From Paramoeba atlantica (Eukaryota; Discosea): a DNA stretch of 60,995 bases. Location: assembly GCA_977017575.1 (NCBI GenBank), contig CDRNVI010000172.1, forward strand, positions 1 to 60,995, read 5' to 3'. Below, in pieces: positions 52,213 through 60,995 of the stretch. A program made the position numbers and the translations under genes. A model generated the notes under the pieces. That model was not told the DNA's origin and ran no database searches. It was given only the letters and a program-made list of their open reading frames with translations. How positions within the stretch are numbered: the first letter of the stretch is position 1; every line of letters begins with the position of its first letter.

Positions 52213-53390
52213 TTTTTTTCATTTCTTTTTTTTTCCTTCTTTTTCTTTTTTCTTTTTTCTTTTTCTTTTTCTTTTTTTTTTCCCCTTTTTTTTTTTCTTT
52301 TCCCTTTCCCTTTTTCTTTTCTTTTCCCTTTCCCTTTCCCTTTCCCTTTCCCTTTCCCTTTCCCTTTCCCTTTCCCTTTCCCTTTCCCTTTCCCTTTCTG
52401 TTTCTTTTTCTTGCAAATGTCTTTCAATCGAAAAATCGAAAACTTTGTACACTCTCAACTTGTTACTCTGCCACACAAGTTGAAAAAGAAGTTGAAATGT
52501 TGGTGGATGATGATACATTGGAAACCCAAGTGACTTATCAAAAGCTTGAAGAAATGTGCCCCCTTGCTTGAACCACAAAGAGTGAGGTGATGGATTTTGT
52601 GGATGTTGCAGATCAGCATACAATGGGAGCTCTCTCAACCCACAGAAAATATGACTGGACAACAGCAGAAAAGTTATGGGAGGTTACAATGATTGTGAAG
52701 TGGCCGGGAGTTTGGAGAAGGAAAGAGTGGGCAGGTGAAGGAAAGAAGGAAAGGGAAGAAAGGGAAAAGAAAGAAAGAGAAAAGTCAAGAGCAAATCATG
52801 GGAAAGATTGGCGGTGCATCGCAAAGGAAACCAACCAAGTAAGTTTATTCCTTTTACCAACAAACAAAAGGAGTATTCATATGGGACAACAAATATAATA
52901 AGTGTGGAATTGACAAGAAGCAAAACAGAATGAAAGACAAAAACACACAAGAAAAAGGACACGGTGGAGAGATTAAATCACAGATAAATGTTACAGAACA
53001 CAGGATTAATTGACATAAAGATTATATAAAATAAACAAATAAGATGGTGCGAAAATATTAAGGGAACAACTTGATTTCAGAGTGAGAACTGGGTGGGAAG
53101 AGCTCAGATGAGAGAGACAGGAATACATGCAGAATCAGAACAGTTTGTATGGTCTTACAAATGTTCATCAGGGATATTCACACAACAGGGGAGCACAGTG
53201 GTGTACAAAGAGAAACAGATTAATTTGCACAACATGGAATCAGTTCACACCAGGATTCTGACAATGATTGTTGTTGATTGTTAATGCAAAGAAAGTGCAG
53301 CAGGAAATCTTTTGATAAGCGGGCCAGATTGGCACAAAAAAGTGCGGTTGTCTTTGATGGGTCAAAAGAAACTTCAGAATCACCCTCCTG
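52213..53390. other. T/C tract with (TTTCCC)n array, then unassigned degenerate DNA
   Basis: 52213-52400 is pyrimidine-rich, with a clean run of about 13 TTTCCC units (52313-52398). 52440-53390 has short frames, one of 103 codons at 52587-52898 reading RKYDWTTAEKLWEVTMIVKW then a Lys/Glu-rich run. It reads protein-like but I do not recognise it. Confidence 0.45.
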
Positions 53391-53394
53391 CACA

Positions 53395-54397
53395 CAGGGG
53401 TGAGCTCAAGCTGCACTTGCAATCATGGCATTTTTTGGGGTTGAAGTGACTTCAAATATTCCTTTTGAGCCTTCAAAAAAAAATCTGATGTCATATCCAT
53501 GTGTTCACTCTTGTGGTCTCTCTTCTGATTTGTTTGTTTTTTGGTTGAATGAAGATGGTGAAGGTTGAAGAAATAGAACAAAAAAGAAAAGGAAAAAGGA
53601 AAAAAAGTGTGTATTTGTTATTCTTTTGATGATTGGATTGTTTAATTTGAAAGAAAAGGTTGTGTGTTGAAGTTGAAGATGATGATGTTGTGGAAGGAAA
53701 AAAAAGAACCTGTTTTGTTGATTGATCCAAACAGAAAGAGATTTCTTACTGTAAATTCATTTGATGATAAAAAAGTGAAAAGAGAAACAAATTCTTTTTT
53801 TTTTCTTCCAAAAACACCTCAAAACTCACTCTCAAACACTCTTTTCAACCTTTCTTTCAGTTCTGGAGAGGAAAACAAAACAAAAAACCAGTGGCAGCTT
53901 TGTTTTTCGGTGGTCGAAAAAAAACGCAAAAAAAAAGCGCTTTTTTTTCAACAGTCGATTTTTTTTTTGTTTTTTTTCAACAGTTGAAATTTGTGATTGG
54001 ACTTGTTCAATCTTTTTCTTTCGACAGTCGATATTTTTGTTGTTTTTTTCGACTGTCGAAATTATTTTTTCAACGGTCAATATCTTTGTTGTTTTTTTTC
54101 GACCATCAAAGTTATTTTTTTGACGGTTGAAATTTTGATTGACTTTTTTCTTTTGACGGTTGAAATTTTTGATGTTTTTTTCAACCATTGAAGTTATTTT
54201 TTCGACAGTTGATGTTTTTCTTGGTTTTTTTTCAACAGTTGAAAGTTTGGACAATGAAAGAAAGTCAAGTTGAGGCTGTTTGTGAGCTGAGGTGGGCAAT
54301 GACATTAGCTAACTTTCAGGGTGTTGAAACCTCTCCAGTGGTCTGATTCAAACCCACAAATCGCCCTGACTGCAAGTGCAGCTTGAGCCCACCCCTG
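53395..54397. mobile_element. hAT-like non-autonomous element with terminal inverted repeats
   Basis: The left end CAGGGGTGAGCTCAAGCTGC (from 53395) and the reverse of the right end, CAGGGGTGGGCTCAAGCTGC (to 54397), match at all but one of 27 positions. Four further flanking bases (CACA/TGTG) also mirror, and weaker similarity continues about 30 bp inward. CAGGGGTGGG-type ends are typical of hAT transposons. At about 1 kb, with no transposase, it would be non-autonomous. I find no 8-bp target duplication. The interior carries a palindrome array. A related fragment lies inverted at 21640-21917. Confidence 0.65.
53949..54244. repeat. Array of imperfect palindromes TTCRACNGTYGAA
   Basis: Eleven variants of the 13-bp palindrome occur, separated by T-rich linkers of about 10-20 bp: at about 53949, 53976, 54020, 54048, 54069, 54099, 54119, 54151, 54180, 54201 and 54231. 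Forms include TTCGACAGTCGA, TTCGACTGTCGAA and TTCAACAGTTGAA. A diverged version TTCGGTGGTCGAA lies at 53906. It occurs inside the inverted-repeat element; unit 1 has no equivalent that I saw. Confidence 0.8.
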
Positions 54398-54815
54398 TGT
54401 GTTAAAACCTCTTGGCAAGAAGAACAAATTAGGGGAATTGTGTTTCATGTTATTGGATAAAAAAAAACAAGTTAAAACAGTTTTGAGGTGCAAGATTTGT
54501 GGGCCAATTTGCAAACACTGTAATGTGAACCCAAAAAGGAGGGAAAGATTTCCAGACATGAAAAATATTATTGAGCACCACAAAGCTCCAAGGCCATCCA
54601 GAGAAATTACTTTTGAAGGTTGTGCCATTTGGGCAAAACACACAAAACCCGATTTTTTTTTATTTTTATTGAAACTTTTTTATTCTTTTTCACAAAATTT
54701 TTGGTCAAAACATCACTTTGTGCACTACAAAAAAAGTGCCAACTGTGGTTTTCAAAGAGAACTGATAAATGTCCCAGCAGTCACTAAAAAAAAAAATCTT
54801 TTGTTTGAAACAAGT
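54398..54815 (+). other. Spacer with Cys-rich open frame and retroposon 3'-end motif
   Basis: A 143-codon frame (54399-54830) contains RCKICGPICKHCNVNP, a Cys cluster, but runs into the tRNA and is not convincing as a gene. GAGAACTGATAAATGTCCC with 11 A (54758-54796) matches the 3' end of the retroposon at 11761-11842. Confidence 0.45.
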
Positions 54816-54888
54816 GGCTCCATAGCTTAGCTGGCAGAGCGCCACCCTAGTAAGGTGGAGGTCATGGGTTCGATTCCCATTGGAGCCT
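54816..54888 (+). tRNA. tRNA-Thr(AGU)
   Basis: A 73-nt cloverleaf. The acceptor GGCTCCA pairs fully with TGGAGCC. The D arm is TAGCTTAGCTGGCAGAGC, the anticodon arm CCACC-CTAGTAA-GGTGG (anticodon AGT, Thr) and the T arm ATGGG-TTCGATT-CCCAT. A C/T-rich, T-heavy stretch follows. It is the intact counterpart of the relic at 12809-12872, so each rDNA unit has kept a different member of the Thr/Met pair in good condition. Confidence 0.93.
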
Positions 54889-55414
54889 ACTTTCTTTTTT
54901 TCTTCTTTTCTTTTCTTTTTTCTTTCTCTGTCCTTTCATGTTTGTCTTTTCTTTTTTGTTTGTCTTTTTCTCCATCATTTTGTTCGTCTTTTCTTTTTTG
55001 TTGGTCTTTTCTCCATCACTTTGTTCCTTCTTTAATTTTTGTTCAGTTTTGAAGCTAAAATAACTTTATATTTTTTATTTTTTTATCTTTAGTGTGTAGA
55101 GCATTGCACGGGTTGTGCTCAGGGATGGCATTTTGTAATGGTTTCCCCTTGCCCAGTCATTATCTTGTTGTTGGATCTTCAAAATTACAGCTCCATTCCT
55201 TTACTAAAGATTATGGCTCAAAAGGTGGTTCACAGTCCTATCATCATCAGGCAAAACCACTTCAGGAATTGTTGCAATTTAAGAGTGTTGAGGAGCATTT
55301 TGTTTCAAGAGCCTGTGTTAAAAGCACATAGGTCATCATAGAAACCAGTGATGATATGACACTTTTCTGAGTTTGATGACTACACAAAAAAACAGAGTTT
55401 GAACATTGACATTG
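54889..55414. other. Spacer between tRNA-Thr and tRNA-Met
   Basis: A T/C-rich part (54890-55080), then 55085-55414, which aligns with 13030-13359 of unit 1. No gene. Confidence 0.55.
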
Positions 55415-55487
55415 GCTTCCGTGGCTCAGTCAGTAGAGCGTCAGTCTCATAATCTGAAGGTCGGGAGTTTGATCCTCACTGGGAGCA
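55415..55487 (+). pseudogene. Damaged tRNA-Met(CAU)
   Basis: The same length and anticodon arm (TCAGT-CTCATAA-TCTGA) as 13360-13432. The conserved GG of the D loop is AG (AGTCAGTAGA), the T loop TTCGATC is TTTGATC, which breaks the invariant C56, the T stem has a mispair (GGGAG/CTCAC), and the last acceptor pair is G-T. These hits to invariant tertiary and B-box positions suggest decay. Confidence 0.75.
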
Positions 55488-56963
55488 CTTTTTTTTTGTC
55501 TTTTGATTTTTTTTTTGGTGGTGGTTTGAACCCTCCCTCCAGGTGGAGTTTTTTTTCTTTCTTTTTTTCCTCTACCCCCCCCCCCAACTCCTTCAAAATT
55601 CTCTTGTTTTCCTTCAGTTCCTTGAACTCATCTGCTTGCTTGAGGATCACTTTGAGCTTTTCTTTTGATTTTACAGATTAGTGGCGCATCTCTACTACTG
55701 ATATAAACAGAACAAAGAAACGGATTGGTTTAAATCTCCTAAGTTTACTATGATTTCTACAACTTCTGCTCAAAGCACAACAAAAGCAATACAAACCAAA
55801 TTCGTGATGAAACACAAATTTGGGCAAAACAAAACGCTCCTGAATCAGGCAAACACAGAGGAAACAACAAAACAACACCAAATTGAGAAGCACCTTCGAG
55901 AGTCGAAACACTCTCACAACCTGACAGGATCACTTTGAGCTTTTCTTTAGATTTTACAGAGTTCCTCATGGGGGTTGGATGGTCATTTGGAGATGTTTTC
56001 ATTTCATGACATCCAATTTTTCGAAAAACACACCCCTCTTATTTTCAGAGCGAAATTCCAGAAAATACAAAAAAAAGCAAACAAAGCTATTTGGCAGACT
56101 GTCCTTTGATGGTTGAACACTGAGTGAGAAAAAAAATTCAAGTACAATCCAGCAACAATCACAGAAGAAGAAATTTGTTGAAACTTTTTGCTTTTGAAGT
56201 GTAGAAAGAGAATAGTGAAGAATTTAAAGATGGTTCACTCAAAATAATTTGGAATTCAGTTGCAAAACAAATTGAGGAAGAAATCTTTCATCACCAACCA
56301 AGGAAAACAAATTTCAATCTTGACCTCACTTTTTTTTGAATGCTTGGCTCGCAAAATATGCACAACATCAGAAACTGTAGCAAGATCTGGAAAAGAGAAC
56401 AATTAATGTGACTCCCTCTTCTTCTGAGGAGGCCAATGCAATAATGGACTGCTGGGGCACAGAATCCCCTGCTGATCTGAAATCACACACATTATATTTC
56501 TCACAACCCCTCACCCTCCAGTATCTTCTCCTCTTATCCTCTGGTTTCTTCTCCTCATCCTCCAGGAACTTCTCCTCTGGTCTCATCACTTTGTCCATCA
56601 AACTCCCCTCACCTTCCTCTTCCAATTTCATATCCTCGTCCAGTCTCCTCTCATCCTCCACAAACAACACCCTCTGAAAATTCTGGTCCTGATGGGGATA
56701 TTTTGAGGGAATGCCCAAGGTGTAGGGCAACCCAACACCCAATAATGGAACCTGGAAACACAGAATATCCAACCAAATTCTGCCAGTAAAGCAAGAGAGC
56801 CACTCAACAAATTTCTTGTTTCACTTTTTTGAACCAATAATAGCCATGAATTCCCAAGAAATTGAAGACAAAATCAAGAAAACTCACCCTCAAGCCACCC
56901 CCAAAAAACAGAAGAATGCCATTGACACACATTTGAAAAGTTTCTCCAGAAGAATCAAGCTTT
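55488..56963. other. Unit-2-specific spacer, degenerate element DNA
   Basis: This separates tRNA-Met from the block that in unit 1 follows the tRNA directly (13466 on), so it is an insertion here or a deletion there. 56395-56490 reads TPSSSEEANAIMDCWGTESP, a relative of the segment ending the frame at 56964-57317. A minus frame (56772-56368) is Glu/Arg-rich. No gene assigned. Confidence 0.45.
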
Positions 56964-57317
56964 GTGTTTCAGGTTGAAACTGCAAGAGACACAGAAATTT
57001 GCTTGATAATGTCAAAGTTTGCATTCAATGTTCAAAAAGACAACAGAAACAATTACAAGGACCAGTCTCTCAAAAATTTGTGCAATAACATCACAAAACA
57101 AATTATGGAGAAGGTTTATGATTCACAAAAACAATTGATCAATTTGTTCAACAATCTTGCATTCAAAACCGCACAGCAAGCTCAATCAGCAAAAAGAACA
57201 AAATTACAAAAAGATCCAGCAAAAAGGACAGTTTCTGTTGTGACTCCTCTAACTTCTGAAGAAGCAAAGAAAATGATCCAATATTGGGGAATTGATACTC
57301 CTTCCCTGAAGGGTTGA
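56964..57317 (+). CDS. Hypothetical gag-like N-terminal frame
   Basis: 117 codons from ATG 56964. The sequence is Lys/Asn/Gln-rich with helical character (NLCNNITKQIMEKVYDSQKQ), a basic stretch (SAKRTKLQKDPAKR) and the C-terminal motif TPLTSEEAKKMIQYWGIDTP. That motif recurs in diverged form at 56395-56490, so this is a repeated family. It lies upstream of the zinc-knuckle frame at 57571 in the same orientation, which suggests parts of one retroelement gag. No family is recognised with certainty. Confidence 0.4.
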   Translation: MFQVETARDTEICLIMSKFAFNVQKDNRNNYKDQSLKNLCNNITKQIMEKVYDSQKQLINLFNNLAFKTAQQAQSAKRTKLQKDPAKRTVSVVTPLTSEEAKKMIQYWGIDTPSLKG

Positions 57318-57570
57318 ACAAGACCTTTTTTTTCGTGTTGGAGGGTTTGCCTTGGGTGATTTTGAGGAATTGATCAAGCGTTTTGGTATCTCTCTGTTTA
57401 CTTTGTGTGGGACACAACAAAAGCATGATAAGGAATAAAGGTGTTTTTATTGGCTTGTTTTCGATTATCAACATTGAGAAAAGTTATGAAATTCATCAGT
57501 TCAGTGAAAAGTACAAGTCAATAAAAACACAAGCAAAAAACAATACTTCATCCACTTTCTTTTTCATTTC

Positions 57571-57882
57571 TTGCAGGTTCAAAATCATGTAATGGTGAGC
57601 AGAGAAGATATGATACTCCATCTTCAACAAAAACAATTGACAGCCAAGGTTGCAACACTCAAGGAACACATCAGACTACAATTTGAAGTACCCATCCACA
57701 AAAAAGTGCATGGAACCCAAAGATGCCTACTTTGTGGGAATACAGACCACACAAGTCGCCAATGTCAATGGCTAAATATGGCAAAATACATGCAGGAGAA
57801 GAGGATTCACCTGCCTTTTGGAGAGAAAATCCCTGGAGGAGAACACTGGAAACTTATTGCAGACTTGTCCAAAGCATGGTAA
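57571..57882 (+). CDS. Gag-like protein fragment with CCHC zinc knuckle
   Basis: 103 codons. The centre reads CLLCGNTDHTSRQC, a canonical C-x2-C-x4-H-x4-C zinc knuckle of retrotransposon Gag and related nucleic-acid-binding proteins. Before it are a helical Gln/Lys-rich part and EVPIHKKVHGTQR; after it WLNMAKYMQEKR and GEKIPGGEHWKL. A TTTCTTGCAG just upstream (57568-57577) could be a splice acceptor joining it to the frame at 56964. The homologous stretch in unit 1 (about 13590-13740) is broken and lacks the knuckle. Confidence 0.55.
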   Translation: MQVQNHVMVSREDMILHLQQKQLTAKVATLKEHIRLQFEVPIHKKVHGTQRCLLCGNTDHTSRQCQWLNMAKYMQEKRIHLPFGEKIPGGEHWKLIADLSKAW

Positions 57883-58740
57883 GTCATAAAAAAGGTGTTT
57901 TTATTGGCTGTTTCACCAAAAGAGTTTGTTCACCAAGATTGTGGCTTTGAGAAAGTTATCAATTTCGAAAAGAAGTTCACTGAATTATCAACCATCACAA
58001 CAACCAAATCACTTTCATTTTTTCCATTCACCAATTCATAAAATTTGGACCACATATGGCAGATGCTGGAGAAGGACACAAAGGAGAAGAAGCAGGAGGA
58101 GTTCCTGAATTGATGGGAAATTTCCAGTGGTGATCAGCAAATTGACTACATCTCAGCCAACTTCAAGTCTGTCAGGACCTCCATGAGCCTCCCTGGAGTT
58201 GAAGCACTGAGAATCCCTGATCAAGTTTACCAAGCCCATGTGAGCAAGAGACCAATTGAGAAGAAGGCGAAGGCTTCTGTCCTTCATGAATTGATGCAGG
58301 CTCTCAATACAATGTTCAAATGTGGCTGAGGTGCTCAACAAGGAGAAACTAGGCACAGGCTTTGAATACGCTAAATGTTTTGGTGGTCATGGAGATGTCA
58401 AGATTGATGAATATTGAGATACGGAGACCCCTTTAATTAGATGAGTTGTAAACGCCAAAAAACAAGTTTGCAAACTGAAAATCGCAAAAATTTTTTCCAT
58501 TTTTTTTTGTGTGGAAACACATCCTTTTTCAAATTTGCATTCTACGAAGCTCCAAAAACACCCGTCGCATTTTGAATGGGTCCAATTGCAAACTTGTTTT
58601 CGTTCGCATTGAAACAAGAGTGGGTAAACATCCATTCTCACAATTTTGAAGGGGAGAGTGAGAGCCAAAACGAAAATGCAAACACCAACTCACTCTCTCA
58701 AAAATAAATCTTTGTTTTGTGAGTTGATTCACTGAAACAC
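57883..58740. other. Degenerate element DNA and unassigned spacer
   Basis: 57890-58010 resembles 57430-57520 (both read KGVFIG followed by an aromatic-rich segment), an internal duplication. 58200-58330 matches part of unit 1 near 16225-16310. 58430-58740 has no recognised gene. Confidence 0.4.
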
Positions 58741-60167
58741 TTCAAAAGCAGTGTGTTCTTTCTGCCACTCTGTGGGGTCACAAATAAAATTTTCATTCTT
58801 ATTTCTCTCAACAAAACAATTTGATTTTAAACAACAAAAAAAGAGGAGTGGGGGGGGCAGGAACATCACCCACTCACTTGCTCTTTAAAATTTGAATAAA
58901 TTGATTTTTATTGAATCTAGCAATTACTTTTTGAAAAGGCAACAATCCTTCTTTTTTTTTCCCCGCCTCTCTCTCTCTTTTCTCTTTCTATGTATTCATT
59001 CTCCCTCCTCCACTTCAAATATGATTTTTTGGGGGGTCACCAAAATACATTCAAAAAGAGGAAAAATTTAAAAACAGCAGTTTGAAAAGTTTGAAATGAC
59101 AAAAAAAGAAAGAAAACCTCAGAACAATCTTTGGAAGGTTGAGACAAAAATCCCAAAAAGACAAAAAAAAAGGAAAGGAGAAAGAAAGAAAAACAAAAGA
59201 AACAAAAGAAACAAAAGAAACAAAAGAAACAAAAGAAACAAACCATGAAAAGTCAAAAAAAAAACCAAAGGAAAAAGAGGAGATCCCTTGAATTCAACAA
59301 CCCAAACACAAACTTTTACCGAACAAAGTCTCTCTTTCTTTCTCTCTCTTCTCTCTTCCTCCTTTTCACAAAACAAAAAAAAAGCGGTTGAGCCGCTGAT
59401 TTAGATCCCTTAATTTTTCAGGAAAGAGAAAGGGCGAAAAGATGCTCTTTGTCAGCTTGATAATTGGTTTTTTTTTTTTTTCGTTTTTTCTTCCTCTTTT
59501 TCTCTCCTCTTCACCCTCTTCAGTTTTCTTCTTCCGACCTCTTCAGTTCCCCCTCCCTCTCTTTTTTTCCTTTCTTTCATTCTCTTTTCCACTCAATGTG
59601 ACCTCCATTGAGGGAGCTTCCAAACTGACTTGAACAACTGCCTTTTTCTGTGGGGTGGGTGATGGGGGGAGAGGGAGTAAAAGGAGGAGAGGGGGGGGGG
59701 TTAAAAGGGATGGTGATAGGATCAACCACAAATATCATGACCATAATTTTAGGATGATAATTTTTTGAGGAGGGGTGGGGGGGGGGATGTTTTGAGGGAG
59801 AGGGGAGAGGAGCGTTCTGGCTGATCAAGAAAAGAGGTTTTTTCCTCCTTCTCTTCTCTTTTCCTTTTTCTCCCTTTTTTGTTTTTTTTGAGTTTTCCTT
59901 TTTTTTCTTTCTTTTCTTGGGTTTTCTTTTTTTCTTTTTTCTCCATCTGTTTTTTTTCTCCTTTTTTCTTTTCTTTCTTTTTGTCTTTCCCTTTTTTTTT
60001 TCTTGTTTTTGTTTTCTTTTTTTCTCACTGCTGTTTTCCCCCTTTGTCTTTTCCCTCTCTTGAGGGTAATTCTTTTTTTGGTTCCTCTCTTTTCTTTCCT
60101 TTTTGTTCGTGAGATTGGAAGATTTCATCTGGGAGGACAATGTTTTTGTGTTTTTTTCATTTGGATT
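58741..60167. other. Conserved IGS block, second unit
   Basis: Aligns with 16366-17781: the same C/T and G-run stretches, the 9-bp minisatellite (59188-59242, fewer copies), and the structured island (59384-59481). No protein gene. Confidence 0.65.
59384..59481 (+). ncRNA. Candidate structured RNA, second unit
   Basis: Counterpart of 16997-17092 with few changes. The first hairpin GCGG-TTGAG-CCGC is perfect here, and GCTGA/TCAGC and AAAGAG/CTCTTT are kept, with a run of 14 T at 59468-59481. Confidence 0.3.
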
Positions 60168-60219
60168 TTTCATACTCTCTGGATGTGAATCTGAAAATTT
60201 GAACCCAGAGAGTATGAAA
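60168..60219. promoter_or_regulatory. Conserved IGS hairpin, copy C (perfect 15-bp stem)
   Basis: TTTCATACTCTCTGG (60168-60182) and CCAGAGAGTATGAAA (60205-60219) pair perfectly around a 22-nt loop that is the same as in copy A. Confidence 0.65.
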
Positions 60220-60829
60220 CAAAATTACAAAATACCCACAATCACAATGGAAAACAGAGCAAGAGGGGGGTTCTTGGGGGGGAGAGAGAATGGGAGAGGA
60301 GGGTGAGCAACACACAACCTCTGTTTTTTTGCTTCTCTTCTTCTTCTTCTCTCTCTTTCTCATTCTCTCCTTCTCTCCTCTCTCTCTCCTCTCCTCTTCT
60401 CTTTCTCTTTCTCTTCTGCTTTTTCTTTCTCTCTCTCTTCTCTCTTCTCTCTTTCTTCTCTCTTTCTATTATTTGTTAAAAAAGGCTTTTGGCAAACAAC
60501 TATCTCCTTTCTTCTCTTGTTTTATTTGTTTCTTTTTCTTTTTTTTTTTCTTTTTTCTTTTTCTTTTTCTTTTTCTTTTTTTTCTTTTTCTTTTAACTTT
60601 TTCATTCTTCTCTCTCTTTCTCTCTCCCCTTTTCTCTCCCTCTCTCTTCTCTCTCTTCTCTTTCTAGCGATCTTTCTGACAATACTTTGAGAGGGCTGTT
60701 CCATTAGAAATTGAAAATCTTCATGTCCAAATCATGTTTTTTTTTTTATTTTTTATTTTTTATTTTGTTTTATTTTTATTTTTATTTTATTTTTATTTTT
60801 ATTTTTATTTTATTTTATTTTCATTTTTA

Positions 60830-60860
<31 letters not shown>

Positions 60861-60995
60861 TTATTATTTTATATTTTATTATTTTATTTTTTTTCTTTCT
60901 TTTATTATTCTTTTAATAATTTTATCATATTTAATTCTTCTCTCTCTTTCTCCTTCTCTCCTTCTCTCCTTCTCTCCTTCTCTCCTTCTCTCCTT
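60220..60995. repeat. Simple-sequence spacer: T/C tract, (TTTTA)n, (TCTCCTTC)n
   Basis: After about 60290 the sequence no longer matches unit 1. 60310-60665 is pyrimidine-rich, 60738-60895 is a TTTTA / TTTTTA array, and 60940-60995 is CTTCTCTC repeats running off the window end. No gene. The 5S-like gene seen in unit 1 after this point is missing. Confidence 0.75.

Noticed and set aside
58387..58668. 93-codon minus-strand frame
   Set aside because: No recognisable domain, no homologue in unit 1 and no supporting context.

Overview
The window is eukaryotic ribosomal DNA: one complete tandem rDNA repeat unit and the first half of the next. 18S starts at 4756 and again at 44689, so the repeat period is 39,933 bp, an extremely long unit because the intergenic spacer (IGS) is about 33 kb. 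The rRNAs are AT-rich and have an opisthokont, fungal-like character in the 18S core, in the 5.8S (7066-7223) and in the 3' end of the large subunit. An early-diverging fungus or a close relative is my best guess, at low confidence; nothing in the window names a species.

Layout. 1-4755: end of the IGS and 5' external spacer, with a tRNA-Lys(CUU), about 2 kb of polypyrimidine DNA carrying dispersed subrepeats, and a 721-bp element bounded by inverted repeats. 4756-11573: 18S, ITS1, 5.8S, ITS2, 28S. 11574-18540: tRNA-Gly, a decayed tRNA-Thr, tRNA-Met, a poly(A) retroposon insertion, a DDE transposase relic, a conserved structured island, a conserved hairpin and a 5S rRNA-like gene on the minus strand. 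18547-34500: a graveyard of transposable elements (piggyBac-like, two non-LTR retrotransposons), a 193-bp satellite and kilobase-scale purine/pyrimidine tracts. 35182-36105 (minus): an intact four-repeat polyubiquitin gene, the only clearly intact protein-coding gene. 36106-39933: T/G-rich simple-sequence spacer. 39934-51503: the second copy of tRNA-Lys, 18S, ITS and 28S. 51504-60995: a second version of the downstream spacer, homologous to 11574-17900 in patches but rearranged: truncated tRNA-Gly, an extra tRNA-His-like gene, an intact tRNA-Thr, a damaged tRNA-Met, a hAT-like inverted-repeat element, gag-like zinc-knuckle coding DNA, and no 5S-like gene.

How it fits together. The rRNA operon, tRNAs, a 5S-like gene and polyubiquitin share one amplified unit, so translation-related RNA genes (Pol I and Pol III) and a Pol II stress/proteostasis gene would be multicopy together if the unit is repeated as seen here. 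The two units look identical from 1/39934 to 9176/49109 and then differ abruptly in the 3' part of 28S and beyond. This is either a homogenisation boundary or an assembly join, and it is the main caveat for the whole window.
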